Assembly (NCBI GenBank): GCA_014729615.1
Contig: WJJQ01000085.1
Coordinates: 1 to 6,987, forward strand
Direction of reading: 5' to 3'
Source: Candidatus Peregrinibacteria bacterium
GTDB taxonomy: Bacteria; Patescibacteriota; Gracilibacteria; UBA1369
DNA: 6,987 nt
Part shown: one piece after another, positions 1 through 6,441 of the stretch
Layout of the letters: every line of letters starts with the position of its first letter
Position numbering within the stretch: position 1 is the stretch's first letter
Position numbers and translations under genes: made by a program
Notes under the pieces: model-generated
The model's database searches: none
What the model was told of the DNA's origin: nothing
What the model saw: the letters and a program-made list of their open reading frames with translations, nothing else

Positions 1-2
1 CG

Positions 3-1241
3 CCTGAACCGGTTGCTTCGGAACAAGAAAATGAACCCGTAGCCGGAAATGAAATCACGATTCCGGCTGTTGAAATCGGGAAAGAAACGGAAACAAATGA
101 ACAAACACCCGACAAGGAACTGGCCGAATTAGAAAAAACTCTTTTGGACGCCATTAAAAAGCATGAAGCCGCCCGTTTGGCATACAATGATATTCTTCAA
201 GATCCCAATGCAGATCAGGATGTAAGAAAACGATCACAGGCCATGGTTAATGATGCCTTAAATTATCGTTTTGATAAGGAGGATAAATATATGTCAAAAG
301 GCGGTGATCCTTTTGAAGTTCAAAAAAACGCAAAAGTAGACCCCGAAGCGGTTCAAAGAATCAAGCAAAATCTTTACAATGTTGAACAAATGAAAGAGGA
401 AATGGATGAAGCGGAAAAGAGAACACTTGAAGGACTTACTTCAAATTCTGAAGAAGAGACTGAAGAAAAACCCGAAGCAGAAGCTGAAGTAAAATCTGAC
501 GAAGTAACCAAACTTGTTTTGCCTGCAAGTCACATTAATGTTCCGGAAGTTGATGCTGAAGGTGATATTAAACTTCCGATCGCAAATAAAGTAATTGAAG
601 AAAACGCAGCAGCGTTAAATGAAGCGGAAAAAGCTTATAAAGAAGCTTCTGTTCCTCTTGTAATAGATGGAAAAGATACAGGTGTTACTTTGAAAAAAGT
701 ATCTCCGGATTCCAACATGTTTATTGTTGAAGGCGATGAATCTGGTACGGCTTTAACCGGAAACGACGCAGTAAGAAGAGGTATGGACGTGTACCGAATG
801 AGGTTGCAAGAAGAAAAAGATGCAATTGCACGAGGTGAACAACCTGAAAACAAAGAACCGGCTGAATTTTTATCGCAATATATGGAAGAGGAAGAAAAGA
901 AACAAGAAGCAATTCAAGCGGCAGCTACACAAGAAGCGGAAAGAAGAAAAGCACAGGCAAATGCCGAACAGGACGTTGTAAATAAAAATGTGGATGCTTT
1001 AAATGAAGTATCTAAAGGACAGGGACCGCGTGATTTTGTGGTTGAAGGTCAAAAGTTTCGGATCACCCAAGATGATGAAGACTCATTATCGTTTACTCTT
1101 TATGCGCCAAACGGAAGTCAAATAGGCACCTTTAGAAATGATAGAGCCCTGGCAAGCGCGGCTATGAATTATCTGCAAGGTCAAGCAGCGGTTGAATTGG
1201 CAAAACAAAAAGAAGGTGAAGGAAAATCATCTGAATCTTAA
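3..1241 (+). CDS. Gene 1: acidic helical protein of unknown function, 5' end missing
   Basis: I do not recognise the family. The reading frame is open from the first complete codon at position 3, so the gene begins outside the window and the TTG at 144 is not its start. The visible 412 residues hold, in order: an acidic, Pro/Glu-rich, probably disordered stretch; a charged helical segment with an EAARLAYND motif (165-191); a Glu-rich linker (about 430-500); a VPEVD-type short motif (534-566); another helix with NEAEKAYKEA (618-647); a small beta-like unit (651-800); a Gln/Glu/Ala-rich helix (about 800-1015); a second beta-like unit (1032-1181); and a charged tail. No signal peptide or membrane segment is visible, but the true N-terminus is not seen. 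It is probably the first visible gene of a five-gene operon, 18 nt ahead of gene 2. Coding status is well supported by length, composition and spacing. Function is unknown; a structural or scaffold role is only a guess from composition. Confidence 0.85.
   Translation, partial: PEPVASEQENEPVAGNEITIPAVEIGKETETNEQTPDKELAELEKTLLDAIKKHEAARLAYNDILQDPNADQDVRKRSQAMVNDALNYRFDKEDKYMSKGGDPFEVQKNAKVDPEAVQRIKQNLYNVEQMKEEMDEAEKRTLEGLTSNSEEETEEKPEAEAEVKSDEVTKLVLPASHINVPEVDAEGDIKLPIANKVIEENAAALNEAEKAYKEASVPLVIDGKDTGVTLKKVSPDSNMFIVEGDESGTALTGNDAVRRGMDVYRMRLQEEKDAIARGEQPENKEPAEFLSQYMEEEEKKQEAIQAAATQEAERRKAQANAEQDVVNKNVDALNEVSKGQGPRDFVVEGQKFRITQDDEDSLSFTLYAPNGSQIGTFRNDRALASAAMNYLQGQAAVELAKQKEGEGKSSES
276..293 (+). 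promoter_or_regulatory. Strong internal Shine-Dalgarno plus in-frame ATG inside gene 1
   Basis: AAGGAGG at 276-282 lies 8 nt before an ATG at 291 that is in frame with gene 1. This is the best ribosome-binding site in the window, since the annotated starts of genes 2, 3, 5 and ftsZ have poor ones. If used, it would give a 316-residue form of gene 1 lacking the upstream Pro-rich and helical part. The alternative is chance, because the same bases encode Asp-Lys-Glu-Asp in a Lys/Glu-rich protein. Confidence 0.35.
651..1181 (+). repeat. Possible internal protein repeat in gene 1 (two beta-rich units)
   Basis: Two segments of about 50 residues, encoded by 651-800 and 1032-1181, look alike. Each opens with a hydrophobic strand plus acidic-Gly turn (LVIDGK and FVVEGQ), continues with alternating strand-like sequence and a Gly-containing turn, and closes with an Asn-Asp-x-Ala helix that runs to Met-x-x-Tyr or Met-Asn-Tyr. 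A Gln/Glu/Ala-rich helix separates them. The match is weak and was aligned by eye, so it could be convergence of two small beta-alpha units rather than duplication. Confidence 0.35.
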
Positions 1242-1259
1242 AAATTTAATTAAAAAAAT

Positions 1260-2843
1260 ATGTTTTATAATAAAAGGTTTATATTCAATAATGGACCAAG
1301 CGCGGCACCGGGGATGGACCCTTCCAATCCGGAAGCAATGCAACAAAGTGAAAGCGTTGATGCTCAGCAAAATGAGTATACTGATCCCGCGAAACGAAAA
1401 GAACTTTATGACAAAGTAGAATCAAAATTAAACGATTTGGACGCACTGGCAAAACAATATGGAGACGAAAAAGGAGCGGAATATAAAAGAATGGCCGATG
1501 AATTACGTTCCCTGACTGAAGGGACTAATCTTTACACTGAAGGTGAGACAATTGACGATGTTGATATTAATCGATACGCAAATGCCCTTGCACAAAAACT
1601 GGATGAAATATCCGCAGCTGAATCACAAATGCAACAAGCGGACAAACCTGCTGAAGCGGTACATCAACAGGCAGAAGTAACAGCGGAAGACGTTCCGAGA
1701 TTAAAAGAAGAATTACGCGGGGCGGCTGTTGAATATAATGCAGCTTCTGAACTGTTTAAGGAATATGATGCCGATTCGGAAACAGGCAATAAAATTCGTG
1801 ATTATATGTTTCAAACCTGGGATTTTATTTTGGCGAAACAGGATGAATTGACCAAATTGGGGGTGAATAGCGATGATATTATGAGCCAGGCAAAAAATGC
1901 CGTTGATGAAACAGCTAAAGACAGAGTAAGAACACAACTTTCCATATCTAAAAAAGATGAAGAAACGGAAGTGGCGCAGGTGGACCCGGCTGAAATTGAA
2001 GCGGCTGAAGCCGCAGCAAAAGAAGCTGAAGAGGCTCAACAGGAAGAAGAACCGAAGGAACAAGCAAAAAAAGAATGGTATGATTATCCTGAAGGAAGTG
2101 ACGAAGCTTTGATGGCGGCCATGGCATCTGCCGCGGAAGGAGGAAAGCTTGCAAAAAAACCGGAGCCCAAAGAAGAAGTAAAGCAAGATGTTATTGATTT
2201 AGATGAATATGGTGAAGCGGACCCTAAAGCAGTGGAATTGGCAAAAAGATGGCAAAACAAAGAAATTACCGATGAAGAATTTCAAGAAGGTTTAAATAAT
2301 GCCCTTGAGAAGCCGGAAACAGCCTCTGATGCCAATGTAGCATTAGCCGATGATCTGGATGAGCTTACAGTGCCCGATTTCGAAGCTGCGGGTGATAAAC
2401 CCGAGCAAGCACCGGAAATTTCATATGATGCCGATGCATTGGAGGATGCATATCAGAGAAATCATGAAGAGCAAAAAGCTGAAAAAAAGGAATTTGAAGG
2501 AGTAGTCGCCACACAAGCTTCAAAACAAAATACAGAAGCGAAAGGAGGCAAAGGGCTTTCTTTAACTGAAGATAAATATACTAAAGGTGGAGTGGAAGTT
2601 GAGACGGAGGGAATAACCAAGGAAACTACAAATAAAGAGAGAAGGGCTGAAAAATTGAGTAATGCGGAAGATCGTATGGGTGATTTCACAAGAACTCAAA
2701 AGCGAGCAATCGATCAATTCAAAGCTGATCCAAGTTTAACAAGCACAAAAATCAGCCATAAGGGATATATGTATGAACTGGTTAAGACAGGCGATGGCAT
2801 TACAAAAATTATTGAATTACCACAATCCGGAAAAGAATCATAA
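1260..2843 (+). CDS. Gene 2: large acidic protein with helical hairpins, unknown function
   Basis: This 527-residue protein belongs to no family I can name. Residues 1-18 carry a short motif (MFYNKRFIF, then Pro and Ala-Pro) that recurs at the start of gene 4, which supports the ATG at 1260 over the in-frame ATG at 1314 despite the absence of a Shine-Dalgarno. Residues 42-87 and 145-200 look like charged helical hairpins, the second resembling a segment of gene 1. Residues 235-272 are Glu/Ala low complexity. Residues 369-379 repeat a short Pro-centred motif of gene 1. Residues 460-490 are a basic helix, and 497-520 form a small strand-rich C-terminus (ISHKGYMYELV, then ITKIIEL). No signal peptide or membrane segment is present, so it is probably cytoplasmic unless the N-terminal motif is a targeting tag. 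It sits 18 nt after gene 1 and 6 nt before gene 3. Distant paralogy with gene 1 is inferred from the shared pieces. Confidence 0.87.
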   Translation: MFYNKRFIFNNGPSAAPGMDPSNPEAMQQSESVDAQQNEYTDPAKRKELYDKVESKLNDLDALAKQYGDEKGAEYKRMADELRSLTEGTNLYTEGETIDDVDINRYANALAQKLDEISAAESQMQQADKPAEAVHQQAEVTAEDVPRLKEELRGAAVEYNAASELFKEYDADSETGNKIRDYMFQTWDFILAKQDELTKLGVNSDDIMSQAKNAVDETAKDRVRTQLSISKKDEETEVAQVDPAEIEAAEAAAKEAEEAQQEEEPKEQAKKEWYDYPEGSDEALMAAMASAAEGGKLAKKPEPKEEVKQDVIDLDEYGEADPKAVELAKRWQNKEITDEEFQEGLNNALEKPETASDANVALADDLDELTVPDFEAAGDKPEQAPEISYDADALEDAYQRNHEEQKAEKKEFEGVVATQASKQNTEAKGGKGLSLTEDKYTKGGVEVETEGITKETTNKERRAEKLSNAEDRMGDFTRTQKRAIDQFKADPSLTSTKISHKGYMYELVKTGDGITKIIELPQSGKES

Positions 2844-2849
2844 AAAATA

Positions 2850-3248
2850 ATGGCAAACACAGATAAATTATTACAACTCAATCAATTAATTCAAAATTCC
2901 GCAGTTTTTAGCGCAATTGATCCCACAAAACAAAAGGAAATTTTAGATAAACTGCCTTCATTGTCGGACAGTCAACTGGATAAAATTGCCGTTGAAATTC
3001 AAAAAGCCGACATGGAAATAACAAATCAAGTAAAAGTGATTAAGGCTAAGCAGTCGAAAGCGGCCGAGGACGCAAAAAAGATTCGTGATTTACTGGCTAA
3101 AATAGAAAAAAATATGATCAAAGAAAATGCAATACACGAAAAAGAGGACTCAGAAAAACAAGCGGAAAAAATATTGGATCAACTGAATGAGGAAAAAATT
3201 GAAAAACCAAAAGTTAAAAAACGAAAAAAATTCTTAGGTATTTTCTAA
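2850..3248 (+). CDS. Gene 3: small helical protein with basic-hydrophobic C-terminus
   Basis: This 132-residue protein is not recognised. Residues 5-55 form two or three amphipathic helices with a central KLPSLSDSQLDKIAVEI segment, a short 'Leu-Pro, then Ser-x-x-Gln, then Ile' helical pattern. Residues 56-118 are a Lys/Glu-rich helix, likely coiled coil. The last residues, from about 119, switch to a very basic stretch ending in KKRKKFLGIF, so the chain stops in a hydrophobic patch. That tail could be a membrane- or partner-binding peptide, which is inference only. There is no signal peptide or transmembrane segment. The ATG lies 6 nt after the gene 2 stop with only a weak GGAAAAG about 14 nt upstream, so translation probably depends on coupling. 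Its stop overlaps the ATG of gene 4. Confidence 0.85.
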   Translation: MANTDKLLQLNQLIQNSAVFSAIDPTKQKEILDKLPSLSDSQLDKIAVEIQKADMEITNQVKVIKAKQSKAAEDAKKIRDLLAKIEKNMIKENAIHEKEDSEKQAEKILDQLNEEKIEKPKVKKRKKFLGIF

Positions 3249-3250
3249 TG
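3246..3250 (+). promoter_or_regulatory. TAATG stop-start overlap of genes 3 and 4
   Basis: The TAA of gene 3 (3246-3248) and the ATG of gene 4 (3248-3250) share one A. A weak AGGT lies at 3236-3239, about 8-9 nt before the ATG. This arrangement is typical of translational coupling by terminating ribosomes and suggests linked amounts of the two products. Confidence 0.7.
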
Positions 3251-3853
3251 CTCATTGAAAACAGACTTATTTACAGGGAAAAACCCAGAGTAGCCCCCGA
3301 AAAAAAAGAGGTGAATCAACCTGTATCCGAAAAAAAAGAAAATGCCGAGGAATTGAAGGCAAAATACGTGCGAGCAAAGAAAGCATATGAAAAGAAAATA
3401 AAAGAATTGCGGGAAAAAGGTGAAAAAAGAAACATGAAGGAAAGCGGAAGCGGAGATTTGGAAATTGCCCATGCCAATGAAATGTACCGGTATTTAAGTC
3501 AGCATTTTCTATTACCGAACAAGTATATGAAAATGCCGGCGGAAATGTCGGATAATGAATTTAATCATGATTTTAAGGAAAAAATCGGTATGGATCCCGC
3601 CACGGAATATGACTATGAAAGGTCGGAACTGGAATTGATTTTAACCGCCTACTACGAAGATTTTGAAGAGGAGATTAATAAAAAAAATGCGATTCGAATC
3701 CGAAATGCTGACAGTGAAAAAATTAATTCTTTTTTAAAACAATGGGTGTCATTTGAAAAAAATCTTAATAAAAAAATTGCGGAAAGAGAAAAACAAAAAG
3801 AAATAAATGAAGCCGATAATGCTTTAAAAATAGCTATTCAAAACGAAAAATAG
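3248..3853 (+). CDS. Gene 4: lysine-rich helical protein of unknown function
   Basis: The product has 201 residues and is not a family I recognise. The first 17 residues (MLIENRLIY, then Pro and Ala-Pro) match the start of gene 2 without gaps, which supports this ATG. Residues 18-35 are a Lys/Glu/Pro-rich linker containing two near-identical EKKE/EKKEN units. Residues 34-60 are a strongly charged helix with RAKKAYEKK. Residues 74-135 are the most globular part, with aromatic and hydrophobic residues (EMYRYLSQHFLLP, then ELELILTAYYEDF). From 140 to the end it is again a Lys/Glu-rich helix. No signal peptide or membrane span is visible. It overlaps gene 3 by one base and precedes gene 5 by one base, so stable co-expression with both is expected. 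It may act with genes 1-3 as part of one assembly, inferred from the shared motifs and spacing only. Confidence 0.85.
   Translation: MLIENRLIYREKPRVAPEKKEVNQPVSEKKENAEELKAKYVRAKKAYEKKIKELREKGEKRNMKESGSGDLEIAHANEMYRYLSQHFLLPNKYMKMPAEMSDNEFNHDFKEKIGMDPATEYDYERSELELILTAYYEDFEEEINKKNAIRIRNADSEKINSFLKQWVSFEKNLNKKIAEREKQKEINEADNALKIAIQNEK
3297..3339 (+). repeat. Two 13-nt direct repeats with A8 tracts in gene 4
   Basis: CCGAAAAAAAAGA occurs at 3297-3309 and again at 3327-3339, exactly 30 nt apart and in the same frame, encoding EKKE and EKKEN. Homopolymer A8 runs are known sites of polymerase slippage and indels, so this is a candidate length-variable or slippery spot. It may equally be a plain result of Lys-Lys codons in an AT-rich gene. 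Confidence 0.5.
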
Positions 3854-3854
3854 C

Positions 3855-5153
3855 ATGTTTAAAAACAAGAACATAACAATATGGAAAACCGAAATAAAAA
3901 CACAACGATTTGTGTTTTTTCAGGGTACGCGCAGAATTGAAGGTAAAACTCAAGTAGCCAATGAAATCGAAAAAATTAAACCTGAAATGGCGCAAGCTGT
4001 TGATGAAGTCATTAAAATGATTGATCATGGGTCAACTCCGGAAGACGCGACAAAGGCCGCCAAAGAAGCAATAGACAACATAATAGCACCTTACAGGGCG
4101 CATAAAGAAAAAGTTGATCCCATATTTTTTGAATGGATAAAAACCCCAATGCAGGAAGCCAAAGATAAAATTGACATTAATATGCAGCAGTTTATTGAAT
4201 TTTTTGAGTTTAAGAGGGTAGAAATTGAGGTCAAAGTAGTGAAAGAAAGCTATGGAACCATTTTGCGGCAAATGAAAAGCAATCCCAAGTTCGGGAATTT
4301 GGCCAAACTTGATGATATGAAGGAAAATCTTGGAAAATTGTATGAAAAAGTCAAAGCATACAGATTGTTTTCGGAGCATGAAAGACGCAGGAGTGATTTA
4401 TACGAATACTTGGATGTTTTGACCAATGATGTCAACGATACCGAGGACACTATTAAATCATACTATATGCAAAAAATCGCCAGTAACGACGCTATAAACA
4501 ATAAAATTGAGCAAACGATAGCGGGTGATAGAGTCCCCGATATACGTGATATTCAATTTTTTAAAGATCATTATCAATTTCTTCTGGAAACCAAGGAACA
4601 AATACAAAAAACCACCAATGGAAATGAATCCGCCAAGGACATTTTGGGTGAAATTGAAAACAGATTGTCACATATGAATGGAATTGCCAGTAGCGCGGGG
4701 ATTCCGCTTGAAGGTCCCCTTAAAAATATGGATGCTTTTGCTCCCGCGCAAGAAATAACCACTTCCGGCGAAAAAGCTTTAACGGGTAAAGAGTCCCAAA
4801 TTGAAAATATGCGACTTAAAGTTAAGGAATATTTGAAAGATTTAAAAGAAACCAATAGAAAACAGGATCATCAAAAACAATTAAATGCTTTATTGGAAAC
4901 GTGTTCATTTGTTTTTTCCAATGAATTATTTGAAGACGCCGCCATACGGCAACTATTGGAAAGTGCCGGATTTGAAAACATAAAGCGAAAACCGCCTGTT
5001 CCTTACACAATAAAATATAGAGAATTCGGTAAATTGCCGGCAAGAAAAATTAAAATGAGACCCGGAGAAACGATAGTATCCTGGGAAGGAGAAGGTGGCA
5101 GATTAAAATCCGCCAGTAAAAGCTATAATGTCGGGCTTTCTAAGAAGTCCTAG
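3855..5153 (+). CDS. Gene 5: helical protein of unknown function, last gene of the block
   Basis: This 432-residue protein is of unrecognised family. Residues 1-30 are beta-like and hydrophobic/basic (MFKNKNITIW, then RFVFFQG). The first nine residues weakly resemble the starts of genes 2 and 4. Residues 35-80 are helical, with an Ala-rich segment. Residues 85-275 are a long set of amphipathic helices with scattered aromatics (FFEWIKTP, QQFIEFFEF, DLYEYLDVL), more globular than the other four proteins. Residues 276-312 are a Gly/Ala/Pro linker, 315-372 are helical, and 378-432 form a basic, Gly-containing strand-like tail. There is one Cys, at 350. No nucleotide-binding motif, signal peptide or membrane segment is visible. 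The ATG follows the gene 4 stop by one base with no Shine-Dalgarno, so coupling is likely. A 10-bp hairpin lies within codons 14-22. Its stop codon overlaps the stop of ftsZ on the other strand. Confidence 0.87.
   Translation: MFKNKNITIWKTEIKTQRFVFFQGTRRIEGKTQVANEIEKIKPEMAQAVDEVIKMIDHGSTPEDATKAAKEAIDNIIAPYRAHKEKVDPIFFEWIKTPMQEAKDKIDINMQQFIEFFEFKRVEIEVKVVKESYGTILRQMKSNPKFGNLAKLDDMKENLGKLYEKVKAYRLFSEHERRRSDLYEYLDVLTNDVNDTEDTIKSYYMQKIASNDAINNKIEQTIAGDRVPDIRDIQFFKDHYQFLLETKEQIQKTTNGNESAKDILGEIENRLSHMNGIASSAGIPLEGPLKNMDAFAPAQEITTSGEKALTGKESQIENMRLKVKEYLKDLKETNRKQDHQKQLNALLETCSFVFSNELFEDAAIRQLLESAGFENIKRKPPVPYTIKYREFGKLPARKIKMRPGETIVSWEGEGGRLKSASKSYNVGLSKKS
3896..3919 (+). repeat. Perfect 10-bp inverted repeat near the start of gene 5
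   Basis: AAAAACACAA and TTGTGTTTTT pair perfectly around a CGAT loop, and one more T follows. The transcript would form a 10-bp hairpin whose 3' arm ends in a U-run, starting 41 nt after the gene 5 ATG. The stem has only two G-C pairs, so it is weak for an intrinsic terminator, but it could act as an attenuator, pause site or RNA-processing site before the rest of gene 5. Confidence 0.55.
5150..5153. other. Overlapping stop codons of convergent gene 5 and ftsZ (CTAG)
   Basis: The palindrome CTAG gives TAG to gene 5 on the plus strand (5151-5153) and TAG to ftsZ on the minus strand (5150-5152). There is no intergenic space and I see no convincing terminator here, so transcripts from both sides probably run into the opposing gene and form antisense RNA. 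Confidence 0.9.
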
Positions 5154-6397
5154 TTCATCTTTTTTCTGATGAAAGCCGGAATATCAAGTTCACTTTCTTC
5201 AAAGTTTCCTTGTTTATTGCCCGCGCCCGCCGCGTTCTGGTTGTTTTGTGACGCATTTTGAGAAGCTCCGCCATAAGGAGTTCCACCAATTGATTGGTTT
5301 GAAAATGCATTCATGCCGGATTGGTTTCCGGCAAGTCCAATGTGTTGTCTTACAATATTCGGACTTTCACGACCTGAGTCATCAAAACCCGTAGCCACGA
5401 CCGTAATTTTGATTTCACCGGTATAAGAATCGTTGATTACCGCACCAAAGATAATGTTCGCGTCAGGATCGGCGGCTTCCGTAATGATTCTGGCGGCTTC
5501 GTCAACTTCGAACATGCTTAGGTCGTTACCACCCGTTACGTTGAATAAAACACCTTTGGCTCCATCAATGGAAAGCTCCAAAAGCGGACTTTCAATTGCG
5601 GCTTTAGCCGCTTCCATAGCTCTGTTTTCACCTGATCCGTATCCGATTCCCATAAGGGCCGAACCGGCGTTTTCCATAACTGTTTTAACATCGGCAAAGT
5701 CCACGTTAATCATACCGTGAGTAGTGATCAGATCGGCAATACCTTGCACACCTTGTCTTAAAACGTCATCCACAACCGTAAACGCTTCTGTTAATGGTGT
5801 CTTTTTGTCGATGATTGAAAGAATTTTATCGTTTGGAATTGTAATTAATGTGTCTACTTTATTTTTTAGGTTTTCAAGTCCGTCTTCGGCTTGTGATGCT
5901 CTTCTGTGGCCTTCAAATGAGAACGGTCTGGTTACAACGCCAACTGTTAATACTCCAAGATCCTTGGCTATATCCGCGATAACAGGCATAGCTCCCGTAC
6001 CGGTTCCACCACCCATACCACCGGTAATGAAAACCATGTCCGCACCTTCAAGCGCTTCACGAAGTTCGTCCGTGCTTTCTTCGGCCGCCTGACGACCAAT
6101 GTCCGGATTGCTACCTGCTCCAAGACCGCGAGTCGTTGCTTTACCAATATTGATTTTGTTTGGGGCTTCAGAATGATAAAGTGCCTGAGCGTCTGTGTTT
6201 ACAGCAATAAATTCAATACCGCGTAGGCTTGATTTGATCATTCGGTTTAAGGCGTTTCCACCACCTCCACCAACACCTACAACTTTAATAAGAGCTACCG
6301 GACTTACATCAGGTACTACTTGTTGTGAAGTTTTTGTCTGTGACCCTTGCCCGGAAAATAAATTTCTCAGTGAATCTTTTTGTTGGTTGGTAGCCAT
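5150..6397 (-). CDS. ftsZ: Cell division protein FtsZ
   Basis: FtsZ is the tubulin-like GTPase that polymerises at mid-cell into the division ring. The 415-residue protein is complete. Visible hallmarks are the nucleotide-binding GVGGGGGNALN loop (41-51), the tubulin signature GGMGGGTGTG (126-135), the catalytic T7 loop NVDFADV (231-237), which completes the active site of the neighbouring subunit, and the C-terminal conserved peptide LDIPAFIRKK (404-413), which binds FtsA. The linker at about 342-400 is Asn/Gln/Gly/Ser-rich and disordered. The N-terminal extension before the core is about 24 residues longer than in E. coli FtsZ and is Gln/Ser-rich. The ATG at 6397 is the only Met before the core; no Shine-Dalgarno precedes it. 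It lies 110 nt downstream of ftsA on the same strand, with a likely promoter in the gap. It is convergent with gene 5, and the two stop codons overlap. Confidence 0.99.
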   Translation of the reverse strand: MATNQQKDSLRNLFSGQGSQTKTSQQVVPDVSPVALIKVVGVGGGGGNALNRMIKSSLRGIEFIAVNTDAQALYHSEAPNKINIGKATTRGLGAGSNPDIGRQAAEESTDELREALEGADMVFITGGMGGGTGTGAMPVIADIAKDLGVLTVGVVTRPFSFEGHRRASQAEDGLENLKNKVDTLITIPNDKILSIIDKKTPLTEAFTVVDDVLRQGVQGIADLITTHGMINVDFADVKTVMENAGSALMGIGYGSGENRAMEAAKAAIESPLLELSIDGAKGVLFNVTGGNDLSMFEVDEAARIITEAADPDANIIFGAVINDSYTGEIKITVVATGFDDSGRESPNIVRQHIGLAGNQSGMNAFSNQSIGGTPYGGASQNASQNNQNAAGAGNKQGNFEESELDIPAFIRKKMN

Positions 6398-6441
6398 AAT
6401 ATTTGGTTGTAATGAGTATTTTTTTTAAATTTGGGTACTTA

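Noticed and set aside
144..146. TTG as start of gene 1
   Set aside because: The same frame is open and coding-like back to the window edge, so the gene is truncated by the window.
1266..1271. TATAAT as a -10 box for gene 2
   Set aside because: No -35 box at the right spacing, and it lies within the gene 2 start codons of an AT-rich region.
1291..1419. ATG at 1291 in another frame, with AAAGG upstream, as a small gene or frameshift
   Set aside because: It ends after 42 codons inside gene 2, its product shows no sensible composition, and the gene 2 frame carries the motif shared with gene 4.
1713..2186. 157-codon minus-strand open frame
   Set aside because: It is a shadow of the Glu/Ala/Lys-rich part of gene 2; its Phe/Cys/Ser-rich product is the usual result of reading such codons backwards.
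3924..3950. Walker A-like GTRRIEGKT in gene 5
   Set aside because: The spacing from Gly to Gly-Lys-Thr is five residues rather than four, and no supporting Walker B or P-loop fold context is seen.
5119..5139. AAAGC/GCTTT hairpin downstream of ftsZ as its terminator
   Set aside because: Only 5 bp with an 11-nt loop and a short T-run; below what I would call a terminator.
5433..6092. Plus-strand open frames over ftsZ
   Set aside because: They lie opposite highly conserved FtsZ codons and have no start signals.
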